A DNA stretch of 64,000 nt from Nocardia sp. NBC_00508 (GCF_036346875.1 NZ_CP107852.1:1674001-1738000), one strand, 5' to 3'. Positions 27,710-36,878 are shown, counted from the first letter of the stretch. The notes: generated by a model not told the origin, from the letters alone. Program-made: numbers and translations.

Positions 27710-28918
27710 TCAGGCGAGCAGGTCACGGACGACGCCGTCGGCGAGGAGGCGGCCTCGATCGGTGAGGACGAGGCGGTCGCCGGTGCGAAAGGCGAGACCG
27801 TCGGCTATCACGCGGTCGACCGCGGGGGCGGCGGTGGAGGCCAGATCAGCCAGGGGCAGGCCGGTGCGCAGGCGAACGGCGAGCATGATCCGCTCGGTGT
27901 ACCGCTCATCGTCGGAGAGCGCTTCCCAGCCCGCCGCGGGCAAGCCGCCCGCGCCGACCCGGTCGGCGTACCGCGCCGGGTGTTTCACGTTCCACCAGCG
28001 CACTCCCCCGACATGGCTGTGCGCGCCCGGACCCGCACCGAGCCAGTCGCCACCGTCCCAGTAGCCGATGTTGTGCCGGCAGATCGCGTCGTCGTTCGCC
28101 GCCCAGTTCGACACCTCGTACCAGTCGAGCCCGCCCGCGCGCAGCCTGGCGTCGATGCGTTCGTAGCGGGCAGCGAGCACGTCGTCGTCCGGCGCGGGCA
28201 GTTCGCCGCGACGCACCCGCCGGGCCAGTGCGGTGCCGTCCTCGACGATCAGCGAGTAGGCCGAGACATGGTCGACGCCCGCATCGAGCACCGCGTCCGA
28301 GCTGGCGTCGAGATCGGCGTCGCGCTCGCCCGGCGTCCCATAGATCAGGTCGAGATTGACGTGCTCGAATCCGGCGGCGCGCGCCTCCCGCGCGGCGGCC
28401 ACCGCACGACCCGGGGTGTGCGTGCGGTCGAGCACCTTCAGCACGTGCGCCGCGGCGGACTGCATGCCCAGCGACACCCGCGTGAACCCGGCCTCGCGGA
28501 TGCGCTCGAAGAATTCCGGTGAGGTCGACTCGGGATTGGACTCCGTGGTGACCTCGGCGCCGGGGGCGAGGGTGAACTCGCCGCGCACGGCATCCAAGAC
28601 CGCGGCCAGCCCGTCACCGCCCAGCAGCGAGGGCGTCCCCCCGCCGACGAAAACGGTGGACACCTCCGGTGTCGCGGTCGGCAACGCCGCGAACTCCCGC
28701 GCGGCAGTCGCCAGCTCCCCACGCAACGCCTCGAGCCACGACTGCGGCGACGCCGAGGTGCCGAGTTCACCCGCCGTATAGGTGTTGAAGTCGCAGTATC
28801 CACACCGCGTCGCGCAGAACGGAACGTGCACGTACACCCCGAACGACCCCCGCCCGAAATCGCGCAGCATCGGCGCGGAGGCGGTGGCGCTCAGCGGCGC
28901 GGTGGCGGAAGAACTCAC
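27710..28918 (-). CDS. hemW: Heme chaperone HemW (radical SAM)
   Basis: A 402-residue radical-SAM protein. The iron-sulfur motif CATRCGYC lies near residue 34, GGGTPSLL near 85, and the C-terminal HemN domain begins near 290. The cysteine spacing C-x3-C-x2-C and the length mark it as HemW rather than the coproporphyrinogen dehydrogenase HemN. It inserts heme into target proteins. The start is set at the GTG 28916-28918; an ATG about 15 codons later is an alternative. The frame is open further upstream, but that part overlaps another gene. Confidence 0.92.
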   Translation of the reverse strand: MSSSATAPLSATASAPMLRDFGRGSFGVYVHVPFCATRCGYCDFNTYTAGELGTSASPQSWLEALRGELATAAREFAALPTATPEVSTVFVGGGTPSLLGGDGLAAVLDAVRGEFTLAPGAEVTTESNPESTSPEFFERIREAGFTRVSLGMQSAAAHVLKVLDRTHTPGRAVAAAREARAAGFEHVNLDLIYGTPGERDADLDASSDAVLDAGVDHVSAYSLIVEDGTALARRVRRGELPAPDDDVLAARYERIDARLRAGGLDWYEVSNWAANDDAICRHNIGYWDGGDWLGAGPGAHSHVGGVRWWNVKHPARYADRVGAGGLPAAGWEALSDDERYTERIMLAVRLRTGLPLADLASTAAPAVDRVIADGLAFRTGDRLVLTDRGRLLADGVVRDLLA

Positions 28919-29136
28919 CTGTCCAGTGTGAACGTCGGCGTGTCGGCGCCGACATCCGGGACACCTGGCGGGAAAAAACACCTCGCCACGCGACCCGGCA
29001 ACTCCGGCAAGCCGGCGGCGCGAGGACTGCGTCACGAGCGACTTGGACATGGTCACGGCGCTCGTCGAGGAGGAGGCCACCTTCGGGTGCTTCGCCGCCC
29101 GCCGGCTGCGATCGCGCGGCCGAACCGCGGACCGGC

Positions 29137-29544
29137 TCAGTCCGCCACAACCGGGGTGTTCTGGTTGGCGGTGAGCAACCAGCGGCCGTCCTCCTTGGAC
29201 ATGACGTACATCGGAGAGCCCTCGCTGTCCAGGGCGCCGTCGTTGGTGAAGTAGCGCTGGCGCACCTTGACCGCGGCCACGTCGGGGCGAATGAACAGGA
29301 CGTGCCCGACCTCGTAGGTCGCCTTGCCGTGCGCGGTGGCCCCCGGCAGCACCTGGGCGGTGAACTCGGCGATGGCGGCGCGGCCGAAGAGGTGTTTGCC
29401 GTGCCCGGTGGTCCAGATGGCGTCTTCCCGGAACAGCGCGACGAACTCGTCGACGAGCTCGTTCTGCTGGGCGTGTTCGACGGCGGCGACCACCGTGCGG
29501 ATGGCGTCGATCTCGGCGGCGGTGTCGATGGCTGCGGTACTCAT
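29137..29544 (-). CDS. SnoaL-like protein, SgcJ/EcaC type
   Basis: A 135-residue single-domain protein of the NTF2-like fold. It shows the family features AAIRTVV-like DAIRTVVAAVEHAQ, ALFREDAIWTTGHGKHLFGR and YVMSKEDGRWLLTANQNTPV. Members are small cytoplasmic proteins with an open pocket, some linked to polyketide cyclisation. No biosynthetic cluster is nearby, so no reaction can be assigned. It is divergent from the sulfur operon leader. Confidence 0.85.
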   Translation of the reverse strand: MSTAAIDTAAEIDAIRTVVAAVEHAQQNELVDEFVALFREDAIWTTGHGKHLFGRAAIAEFTAQVLPGATAHGKATYEVGHVLFIRPDVAAVKVRQRYFTNDGALDSEGSPMYVMSKEDGRWLLTANQNTPVVAD

Positions 29545-29746
29545 GGCGCACAGCGTGCTACCTCGACCGAACTCGAGGTCAAGCGGAGTGCGTGGCGCGT
29601 CACACGGGAGGAAACGGACGTATCACCCGCCGCGGCGGGGTCGCGAACTATGACTGCCGTCACAAACGAGGTCGAGCGTCCAGGGGATTTCCCGCAGCGG
29701 CACGGAAAATACCGCACACGGGGTCGGACGGCCCTCGCTGACGTGG

Positions 29747-29752
29747 CACAAT
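29747..29752 (+). promoter_or_regulatory. Candidate -10 element of the sulfur operon leader
   Basis: CACAAT ends seven bases before the leader-peptide ATG at 29760, which would place transcription start at or beside that ATG. Leaderless transcripts of this geometry are common in mycobacteria. No good -35 element is visible. Confidence 0.4.
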
Positions 29753-29759
29753 GGGCCGC

Positions 29760-29852
29760 ATGCGCGCTTTGGGAGTACGACTTGTGGCACGTCGCCACGT
29801 CGATTACAAGCGCGTCTGCAGCGCCTGCTGTCTGCCCGGTTCCCTCCGGTAG
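29760..29852 (+). CDS. Cysteine-rich leader peptide of the sulfate assimilation operon
   Basis: A 30-residue ORF reading MRALGVRLVARRHVDYKRVC followed by SACCLPGSLR and a TAG stop. Three cysteine codons fall within five positions near the end (Cys-Ser-Ala-Cys-Cys). Short leaders with an Arg-His-Val-Asp core and a terminal cysteine run are known upstream of sulfur genes in mycobacteria and other actinobacteria, where stalling at Cys codons under cysteine shortage raises downstream expression. A hairpin at 29916-29938 lies between it and sirA. An in-frame ATG at 29751 is a less likely start because it leaves no room for the -10 box. Confidence 0.85.
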   Translation: MRALGVRLVARRHVDYKRVCSACCLPGSLR

Positions 29853-29915
29853 CTCAGCGGCGCCCGATCCCGGGTCCCCGGCGATCCCCGACTTCCTCGG
29901 CCCGCTGACACCGTA

Positions 29916-29938
29916 GGCGTGAGTCAGCCCCTCACGCC
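29916..29938 (+). promoter_or_regulatory. Hairpin between leader peptide and sirA, candidate attenuator
   Basis: GGCGTGAG (29916-29923), a 7-base loop, then CTCACGCC (29931-29938) form a perfect 8-bp stem. It starts 64 bases after the leader stop and ends 27 bases before the sirA ribosome binding site. No T-run follows, so it would have to act with Rho or as part of a structure that masks the start region. Confidence 0.55.
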
Positions 29939-29977
29939 CTCAGCAGGATGTACCACCCACCCCGCAGGAGCGACCCT

Positions 29978-31789
29978 ATGACGTCGAGCATCGACGGCGG
30001 TCCGACCGATCAGCCCACGCCCGAATCCCGGCCGGGGCACCACGCGCGCGCCGACCGCCCCGCCTCCGAGCGGCGCGTCCGCCCGGACCGCCCGCGTCGC
30101 GAGGCGCCCGCCGGGCCGCGCGTCCGCACCGGCAAGCCCGTGCGCCGCAAGGCCGAGGGCCAGTGGGCGCTGGGCTACCGCGAGCCGCTGAACCCGAACG
30201 AACAGTCCAAGAAGGACGACAACCCGCTCAACGTCCGCACCCGGATCGAGAACATCTACTCGAAGACCGGTTTCGACGGCATCGACAAGGGCGACCTGCG
30301 CGGCCGCTTCCGCTGGTGGGGTCTGTACACCCAGCGCGAGCAGGGCTACGACGGCAGCTGGACCGGCGACGAGAACATCGACCTCCTCGAAGCCGAGTAC
30401 TTCATGATGCGCATCCGCTGCGACGCCGGCGCGCTGAACGTCGCGCAGCTACGCACCCTCGGGCAGATCTCCACCGAATTCGCGCGCGACACCGCCGATC
30501 TCTCCGATCGCGAGAACGTGCAGTACCACTGGATCGAGGTGGAGAACGTCCCCGAGATCTGGAAGCGGATCGAGGCGGTCGGCCTGAAGACCACCGAGGC
30601 GTGCGGCGACTGCCCGCGCGTGGTGCTCGGTTCCCCGCTGGCGGGCGAGTCGCTGACCGAGATCATCGACCCCACGCCCGCGATCGAGGAGATCGTGCGC
30701 CGCTACATCGGCAAGAAGGAGTACTCCAACCTGCCGCGCAAGTTCAAGACGGCGATCTCCGGCCAGCAGGACGTCGTGCACGAGATCAACGACGTCGCGT
30801 TCGTCGGCGTGGAGCACCCCGAACACGGCCCCGGCTTGGACCTGTGGGTAGGCGGCGGCCTGTCCACCAATCCGATGCTCGCGCAGCGGGTGGGCGTCTG
30901 GGTGCCGCTGGACGAGGTTCCCGACGTGTGGGAGGGCGTCGTCGCGTTGTTCCGCGACTACGGCTACCGCCGCCTGCGCACCAAGGCCAGGCTGAAGTTC
31001 CTGGTCAAGGACTGGGGCATCGAGAAGTTCCGTCAGGTGCTCGAAGACGAGTATCTGAAGCGCAAGCTGATCGACGGACCCGCACCGGAGCAGCCGACCA
31101 AGCCGATCGACCACGTCGGCGTGCAGCGGCTGCGCAACGGGCTCAACGCCGTCGGCTTCTCCCCCATCGCGGGCCGGGTGTCGGGCACCATCCTGACCAA
31201 GGTCGCCGACGCGGTGGAGCGGATCGGTTCCGACCGCATCCGGTTCACCCCGTACCAGAAACTGATCGTGCTCGATGTTGCCGACGACAAGGTCGACGCG
31301 CTGATCGACGAGCTGGAACCACTCGGCTTGCAGGCCCGGCCGTCGCTGTGGCGGCGCAACCTGATGGCCTGCTCCGGCATCGAGTTCTGCAAGCTGTCCT
31401 TCGCCGAGACGCGCAAGCGGTCCCAGGTGCTGGTGCCCGAACTGGAGGAGCGGCTGGCGGATCTCAACGCGCAGCTGGATGTTCCGATCACCATCAACAT
31501 CAACGGCTGCCCGAACTCCTGCGCCCGCTCGCAGATCGCCGACATCGGCTTCAAGGGCCAGTTGGTCGACGACGGCGCCGGGAATCAGGTGGAGGGTTTC
31601 CAGGTTCACCTCGGTGGCAGCCTGGGCTTCGACAGCGCCTTCGGACGCAAGCTGCGCCAGCACAAGGTGACCACCGGCGAGCTCGGCGACTACATCGAGC
31701 GGGTGGTGCGCAACTTCGTCAAGCACCGCGAGGACGGCGAACGATTCGCGCAGTGGGCGGTACGCGCCGACGAGGCCGACCTGAGATAA
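29978..31789 (+). CDS. sirA: Ferredoxin-dependent sulfite reductase (SirA/NirA)
   Basis: A 603-residue siroheme enzyme that reduces sulfite to sulfide. Two repeats of the ferrodoxin-like and siroheme domains are present. The cluster cysteines are in ACSGIEFCKLSF (near residue 465-475) and INGCPNSCARSQ (about 507-518). The Tyr of WGLYTQREQGYDG and the Cys of ACGDC correspond, by recall, to the Tyr-Cys pair seen in the mycobacterial enzyme. The N-terminal 50 residues are Arg/Pro-rich and extra. The ATG at 29978 has CAGGAG at 29965-29970. It is annotated as NirA in some genomes; its place before cysH-cysD-cysN argues for sulfite. Confidence 0.93.
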   Translation: MTSSIDGGPTDQPTPESRPGHHARADRPASERRVRPDRPRREAPAGPRVRTGKPVRRKAEGQWALGYREPLNPNEQSKKDDNPLNVRTRIENIYSKTGFDGIDKGDLRGRFRWWGLYTQREQGYDGSWTGDENIDLLEAEYFMMRIRCDAGALNVAQLRTLGQISTEFARDTADLSDRENVQYHWIEVENVPEIWKRIEAVGLKTTEACGDCPRVVLGSPLAGESLTEIIDPTPAIEEIVRRYIGKKEYSNLPRKFKTAISGQQDVVHEINDVAFVGVEHPEHGPGLDLWVGGGLSTNPMLAQRVGVWVPLDEVPDVWEGVVALFRDYGYRRLRTKARLKFLVKDWGIEKFRQVLEDEYLKRKLIDGPAPEQPTKPIDHVGVQRLRNGLNAVGFSPIAGRVSGTILTKVADAVERIGSDRIRFTPYQKLIVLDVADDKVDALIDELEPLGLQARPSLWRRNLMACSGIEFCKLSFAETRKRSQVLVPELEERLADLNAQLDVPITININGCPNSCARSQIADIGFKGQLVDDGAGNQVEGFQVHLGGSLGFDSAFGRKLRQHKVTTGELGDYIERVVRNFVKHREDGERFAQWAVRADEADLR

Positions 31790-31809
31790 GTGTGAACGGG
31801 AGATCAACT

Positions 31810-32526
31810 GTGACAACCGAACTCGCGGAAAAGCTGTCCGAGGACGAACTGCGCGCCATCGCCGCGCGCGGGGCCGCTGAACTCGACGGCGCCTCGGCCA
31901 CCGAACTGCTGCAGTGGACCGAGAACACCTTCGGTTCCAACTACATCGTGGCCTCGAACATGCAGGACGCGGTGCTGGTGCATTTGGCCGCCCAGATCCG
32001 CGCCGGGGTGGACGTGCTCTTCTTGGACACCGGCTACCACTTCGCCGAGACCATCGGCACGCGCGACGCGGTGGAGGCGGTGTACGGGGTGAACGTGGTC
32101 AACGCCGAGCCGGAACACACGGTCGCCGAACAGGATCAGCTGCTCGGCAAGGATCTGTTCGCCCGCGAACCCAACGAGTGCTGCCGGTTGCGCAAGGTCG
32201 TCCCGCTGCGGAAGTCGCTCGCCGGGTACAACGCCTGGGCCACCGGCATCCGCCGGGTGGAGGCCCCGACGCGGGCCAACGCGCCGCTCATCTCGTTCGA
32301 CGAGGCGTTCGGACTGGTGAAGATCAACCCGATCGCGCCGTGGTCCGACGACGAGATGCAGGAATACATCGCCACGCACGGCATCCTCGTCAACCCCCTG
32401 GTGGAGGAGGGGTATCCGTCCATCGGCTGCGCTCCGTGCACACGGAAGCCGGAGCCGGGATCCGATCCGCGAAGCGGCCGATGGGCCGGCCTCGCCAAGA
32501 CCGAATGCGGGTTGCATCAATCATGA
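31810..32526 (+). CDS. cysH: Assimilatory APS reductase CysH
   Basis: A 238-residue reductase that converts adenylylsulfate to sulfite and AMP. It carries the paired cysteines CC in NECCRLRK and CAPC in IGCAPCTRK that bind a [4Fe-4S] cluster, so APS rather than PAPS is the expected substrate. The catalytic ECGLH lies at the C terminus. The start is a GTG at 31810 with GGGAG at 31798-31802. Its stop overlaps the cysD start (ATGA). Confidence 0.94.
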   Translation: MTTELAEKLSEDELRAIAARGAAELDGASATELLQWTENTFGSNYIVASNMQDAVLVHLAAQIRAGVDVLFLDTGYHFAETIGTRDAVEAVYGVNVVNAEPEHTVAEQDQLLGKDLFAREPNECCRLRKVVPLRKSLAGYNAWATGIRRVEAPTRANAPLISFDEAFGLVKINPIAPWSDDEMQEYIATHGILVNPLVEEGYPSIGCAPCTRKPEPGSDPRSGRWAGLAKTECGLHQS

Positions 32527-33455
32527 CCGACACCATCCGAAGCGAACGTTCCCTCGGCATCAGCGATTTCGACACACTCGCCGCGCTGGAGTCCGAGTCG
32601 ATCCACATCTTCCGCGAGGTGGCCGGCGAATTCGAGCGGCCGGTGATCCTGTTCTCCGGCGGCAAGGACTCCACCGTGCTGCTGCACTTGGCGCTCAAGG
32701 CGTTCTGGCCCGCGCCGCTGCCGTTCGCGCTGCTGCACGTGGACACCGGGCACAACCTGCCCGAGGTGCTGGAGTTCCGGGACAAGGTGGTCGAACGCTA
32801 CGACCTGCGCCTGCACGTGGCCAAGGTGGAGGACTACCTGGCCGACGGCCGCCTCACCGAGCGTCCCGACGGAATCCGCAACCCGCTGCAGACCATCCCG
32901 CTGCTGGACGCGATCAGCGAGAACCGGTTCGACGCCGTGTTCGGCGGCGGCCGCCGCGACGAGGAACGCTCGCGGGCGAAAGAGCGGATCTTCTCGCTGC
33001 GCAACGCTTTCGGGCAGTGGGATCCGAAGCGGCAGCGTCCCGAGCTGTGGAACTTGTACAACGGGCGCCACGCGCCGGGCGAGCACGTGCGCGTGTTCCC
33101 GCTGAGCAACTGGACCGAGCTGGACATCTGGCGCTACATCGCTCGCGAGGACATCGACCTGGCGAGCATCTACTACGCGCACGAGCGTCCGGTGTATCTG
33201 CGCGACGGCATGTGGATGACCCCCGGCGTGTGGGGCGGTCCGCGCGACGGCGAGGTGCTGGAGACCCGGTCGGTGCGCTACCGCACCGTCGGCGACGGAT
33301 CCTCCACCGGCGCCATCATTTCCGACGCGGCCGACAACGAGGCGATCCTCGCCGAGGTCGCCGCGTCCCGACTGACCGAACGCGGCGCCACGCGCGGCGA
33401 CGACCGCGTGTCCGAAGCGGCGATGGAAGACCGCAAACGAGAGGGTTATTTCTGA
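32523..33455 (+). CDS. cysD: Sulfate adenylyltransferase subunit 2 CysD
   Basis: A 310-residue ATP sulfurylase catalytic subunit. The PP-loop SGGKDSTVLLHLALKAF lies near residues 43-59, and GGGRRDEERSRAKER near 140. It overlaps cysH by 4 bp and is followed by cysN after one base. With CysN it makes APS from sulfate and ATP, with GTP hydrolysis driving the reaction. Confidence 0.96.
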   Translation: MTDTIRSERSLGISDFDTLAALESESIHIFREVAGEFERPVILFSGGKDSTVLLHLALKAFWPAPLPFALLHVDTGHNLPEVLEFRDKVVERYDLRLHVAKVEDYLADGRLTERPDGIRNPLQTIPLLDAISENRFDAVFGGGRRDEERSRAKERIFSLRNAFGQWDPKRQRPELWNLYNGRHAPGEHVRVFPLSNWTELDIWRYIAREDIDLASIYYAHERPVYLRDGMWMTPGVWGGPRDGEVLETRSVRYRTVGDGSSTGAIISDAADNEAILAEVAASRLTERGATRGDDRVSEAAMEDRKREGYF

Positions 33456-33456
33456 C

Positions 33457-34752
33457 ATGTCCGACCTATTGAGGCTGGCCACCGCCGGTTCTGTCGACGA
33501 CGGCAAGTCCACCTTGGTCGGACGCCTGCTCTACGACACGAAGTCCGTTCTGGCCGACCAGATCGACGCCGTCACCCGCGCGTCGGTGGACAAAGGTCTC
33601 GCCACACCGGATCTCTCGCTGCTCGTGGACGGGTTGCGCGCGGAACGCGAACAGGGCATCACGATCGATGTCGCCTACCGCTACTTCGCCACGCCGCGCC
33701 GCTCTTTCGTACTCGCGGACACCCCGGGGCACGTGCAGTACACCCGCAACACCGTCTCCGGGGCATCCACCGCGCAGCTGGTGATTCTGCTCGTCGACGC
33801 GCGCAAGGGCGTCATCGAGCAGACCCGCAGGCATGCCGCGGTGCTCGCGCTGCTCGGCGTGCCGAAGCTGGTGCTCGCGGTGAACAAGATCGATCTGGTC
33901 GACGACGCCGCCACCGTGTTCGCGGCCATCTGCGCGGAGTTCAACGAGCTCACCCGCACGCTGGGCTGGTCGAATGATGACGTGCTCGAGATTCCGGTCT
34001 CGGCATTGCACGGCGACAATATCGCCACGCGGTCGGACAACACCCCGTACTACGACGGTCCCTCGCTGATCGAGCACCTGGAGTCGGTGCCGGTCGACGC
34101 CGACAGCACCGGCGATCACGCGCTGGGCCTGCGCTTCCCGGTGCAGTACGTGATCCGGCCGCGCACCGCCGAATACCCGGACTACCGCGGCTACGCGGGA
34201 CAGATCGCGGCGGGCGCGGTCGCGCCGGGCGACGAAGTCGTGGTGCTGCCCTCCGGTATCCGCACCACCGTGGAGCGGATCGACACTCCCGACGGCGAGC
34301 TCGCGGTGGCGCAGACCGGCCGCAGCGTCACACTGATCCTCGCCGACGAGGTCGATATCTCGCGCGGCGACATCATCGCCTCGGCCGCCGACGCGCCGGA
34401 GCCCATCGACACGTTCGACGCCACCGTGTGCTGGCTGGGCGACAAGCCGCTGCGCCCCGGCGCGCGGCTGCTGCTCAAGCACGGCACCCGGACCACCCAG
34501 GCCATCGTCGGCACGCTGCTGGAACGCTTCGACGAGCAGCGCCTCGCGGCCGATCCGAACCCGGAGTCGTTGGAGCTCAACGATATCGGGCGTATCTCGG
34601 TGCGCGTCGCCGAGCCGATCGCGGCCGACGACTACCGGGTGAACCGGCACACCGGCAGCTTTCTGCTGATCGACCCGGCCGGTGGCAACACGCTGGCCGC
34701 CGGTTTGGTCGGCGACGTGCTGACCGCGGTCGAGGTCGGCACCGGAGTCTGA
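33457..34752 (+). CDS. cysN: Sulfate adenylyltransferase subunit 1 CysN (GTPase)
   Basis: A 431-residue EF-Tu-like GTPase. G1 GSVDDGKST is at residues 11-19, G3 DTPGHVQYTRNT near 88, G4 NKIDLV near 145, followed by two beta-barrel domains. No APS kinase (CysC) domain is fused, in contrast to the mycobacterial CysNC, which agrees with an APS-using CysH. It lies between cysD and the chelatase with no gap. Confidence 0.95.
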   Translation: MSDLLRLATAGSVDDGKSTLVGRLLYDTKSVLADQIDAVTRASVDKGLATPDLSLLVDGLRAEREQGITIDVAYRYFATPRRSFVLADTPGHVQYTRNTVSGASTAQLVILLVDARKGVIEQTRRHAAVLALLGVPKLVLAVNKIDLVDDAATVFAAICAEFNELTRTLGWSNDDVLEIPVSALHGDNIATRSDNTPYYDGPSLIEHLESVPVDADSTGDHALGLRFPVQYVIRPRTAEYPDYRGYAGQIAAGAVAPGDEVVVLPSGIRTTVERIDTPDGELAVAQTGRSVTLILADEVDISRGDIIASAADAPEPIDTFDATVCWLGDKPLRPGARLLLKHGTRTTQAIVGTLLERFDEQRLAADPNPESLELNDIGRISVRVAEPIAADDYRVNRHTGSFLLIDPAGGNTLAAGLVGDVLTAVEVGTGV

Positions 34753-34753
34753 C

Positions 34754-35608
34754 ATGGCGGTATCGCGAGTTCCGTTCGGCGCCCGGCTGGTCGCGGGCGC
34801 CGTGGCGGGCTGCGCGAAATCCCGGTTCGGCCACGCGCCGACCGGCCTCGGACGGGTCAGCGCGGAGCAGCCGCCCGCGCTGATCGCCGTGGCGCACGGG
34901 AGTCGCGATCCGCGGTCCGCGGCGACGGTTTCCGCAGTCGTCGCGGCCGTGGCCGCCGCGCGGCCGGACATCGAGGTGCGCACGGCATTTCTCGACCTCA
35001 CCGCGCCTTCGGTCGAGCAGGTCGTGGATTCCCTTGCCGCCCAGGGGCATACCCACGCGGTGGTCACGCCGCTGCTGCTCGGCAGCGCCTTCCACGCCAG
35101 GGTCGACCTGCCCGGCCTGCTCGCCGCGGCCGGCGCCCGCAATCCTCAGCTGCGGTTGACCCAGGCCGATGTGCTCGGCGCCGACGCCTTGCTGATCGGC
35201 GCGTTGCGCGATCGCGTGCTCGCCGCCTGCGACATCGATCACACCTCGGCGAATCGGCGAATCGGCGTCGCGCTCGCGGCGGTCGGATCGTCGTCTGCCG
35301 CCGCCAACGCGCGCACCGCCGAGGTGGCCGCCCGGCTCGCCGCCCGCACCGGCTGGCTTACCCAGATCTGCTTCGCGACCACCGAACCATCGGTGGCCGA
35401 GGCGATTTCGCGTCTGCACGCCCGCGGCGCCGACCACGTCCTGGTCGCGCCCTGGTTCCTCGCACCCGGCCTGCTGACGGACCGCCTGCTCCACGCGGCG
35501 CCCCACGCCGTCCACGCCGACGTACTCGGCCCGCACCCGGCCCTCACGGGCGTCATCCTGGATCGCTACCACGCGGCCATCGCCGAGACGCCCGCACTCT
35601 CAGCCTGA
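34754..35608 (+). CDS. Sirohydrochlorin chelatase, CbiX/SirB type
   Basis: A 284-residue protein with two CbiX-like halves. The N-terminal half has IAVAHGSRDPRS (near residue 44) and the second half VGSSSAAANARTAEVAARLA with LVAPWFLAPGLLTDRL. The family inserts iron or cobalt into sirohydrochlorin; iron insertion completes siroheme, the cofactor of SirA. Its position as the last gene of the sirA-cysH-cysD-cysN operon supports a ferrochelatase role. The first 35 residues may be dispensable. Confidence 0.88.
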   Translation: MAVSRVPFGARLVAGAVAGCAKSRFGHAPTGLGRVSAEQPPALIAVAHGSRDPRSAATVSAVVAAVAAARPDIEVRTAFLDLTAPSVEQVVDSLAAQGHTHAVVTPLLLGSAFHARVDLPGLLAAAGARNPQLRLTQADVLGADALLIGALRDRVLAACDIDHTSANRRIGVALAAVGSSSAAANARTAEVAARLAARTGWLTQICFATTEPSVAEAISRLHARGADHVLVAPWFLAPGLLTDRLLHAAPHAVHADVLGPHPALTGVILDRYHAAIAETPALSA

Positions 35609-35681
35609 CTGGGCGAGACCGGATCGCCGACACCGTCCCCGCTCAGCCGTGCGGCTACGCAGAAAGGTCGTTGATCTCGAT

Positions 35682-35687
35682 TACATT
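35682..35687 (+). promoter_or_regulatory. Candidate -10 element for a leaderless small gene
   Basis: TACATT lies six bases before the GTG at 35694, a spacing compatible with transcription starting at the start codon. Confidence 0.3.
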
Positions 35688-35693
35688 GGCGGC

Positions 35694-35903
35694 GTGGGGC
35701 TTACCGAATATGAGCCAGGTGATGTCGTGTACTTCCCGGAAGGTCCGTTCTGGGGTATCTGCGGGGTCGTGCGGGAAGTCGGTGCCCGTCGAGCCAAGCT
35801 GCGTATCGACTTCGACGAGGGTCTTGTCCACCGCGAAGGGGGCGTGCTGCGGGTGCTGCGTCATAGCCTGACCGTCGGATTCAACGAGGTCGAGCTAGCC
35901 TAG
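35694..35903 (+). CDS. Small KOW/SH3-barrel-like protein
   Basis: A protein of 69 residues from the GTG at 35694 (an ATG at 35649 would add 15). It reads LTEYEPGDVVYFPEGPFWGI and continues with CGVVREVGARRAKLRIDF, ending in NEVELA. The GPFxGxxGxV-like turn followed by a basic strand and a terminal Val-Glu-Leu is like the KOW motif of NusG. The assignment is tentative. It lies downstream of the sulfur operon and has its own probable leaderless start. Confidence 0.5.
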   Translation: MGLTEYEPGDVVYFPEGPFWGICGVVREVGARRAKLRIDFDEGLVHREGGVLRVLRHSLTVGFNEVELA

Positions 35904-36205
35904 GGCTCGACGGCGTGACTGCACAGCTGCCCGACCTCCACCAGCAGTGCACTCGACCCCGATCCGTCCGATCCGGGCTTTGCAGGCAGGGCAATCCGAA
36001 TGTGCGGACGACAGATCGGCCCGCGTCGCGCTCGGTCGGGGGTCTTCGGGTCAGCTGGCGGTGACGCGTCCGCCAGCCACAACATAGTCGACGGTTTGCG
36101 CAACTTTTCCTGGCCCGGCAACTGAGATCGCCCAGGCGGCGGCAACAGCTTGGCGAAGCCCCCCGCAGCGAGGCCCCGATCTGGACTACTTCGTCAACGG
36201 GTCGC
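35904..36205. other. Intergenic region without a recognisable gene
   Basis: About 300 bp between converging genes. Two overlapping minus-strand ORFs cross it but show no domain features. No strong hairpin was seen. Confidence 0.4.
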
Positions 36206-36838
36206 CTACTGAGTGACGGGTCCACCGAGCAGGTCGTCGACTACGGCACGCGCAGTGGCGACGCCGCGCTCGTCGCCCATCTGCCGGGCGGTGTGCGCCG
36301 CGGCGATGACCGCGTCCAGTTCGAAAGCGATGACGTCGGCGCTGCGCTCACCGAGATGGCCTTGTTCCTGCGCGCGGCGAATCTCCTTGACCAGCAACGC
36401 CAGCCAGTCCCGGCGGTCCTCGGCGATGGCGTCGCGGACCGGGCCCGGCCTGCTGTCGAACTCGGCGATGGTCGCGACGCGGAAGCATCCGCCGGGGAAC
36501 GCCGGGTCGGTCACCTGGCCGAACCAGCGCTCGACCAAGGCGTGCAGGCGCGGCAGTCCGCGGGGCTCCCGCATGCTCGGCGTGATCACCGCGTCGATGA
36601 ACACCTGTCGCGCGGACTGAACCGCCGCCAGTTGCAGGCTCTCCTTACTGCCGAAGAGCGTCGCTATGCCGCTCTTGCTGAGGCCGAGGTCGCCGGCCAA
36701 CCGGCCGATGCTGATCCCGGTCAGTCCTTCGACGGAAGCCACATCGGCGGCGCGGCGGGCGATTGATGCGCGGGATCGCGCTCCTTTGGCCAAACGCTGA
36801 TCGATGTCGCGCGGCGGGTCGGTTGCGGACTCGGTCAT
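36206..36838 (-). CDS. TetR-family regulator
   Basis: A 210-residue TetR regulator. The HTH (about residues 25-65) reads ISIGRLAGDLGLSKSGIATL followed by FGSKESLQLAAV. The C-terminal part (about 85-195) resembles TetR_C domains of MFS-linked repressors. It is divergent from the MFS gene at 36940; a perfect 9-bp inverted repeat lies between them (36879-36903). Confidence 0.92.
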   Translation of the reverse strand: MTESATDPPRDIDQRLAKGARSRASIARRAADVASVEGLTGISIGRLAGDLGLSKSGIATLFGSKESLQLAAVQSARQVFIDAVITPSMREPRGLPRLHALVERWFGQVTDPAFPGGCFRVATIAEFDSRPGPVRDAIAEDRRDWLALLVKEIRRAQEQGHLGERSADVIAFELDAVIAAAHTARQMGDERGVATARAVVDDLLGGPVTQ

Positions 36839-36878
36839 GGCCCCATCCTTCCACTCAGCGGTTGCTTATACGAACGTA

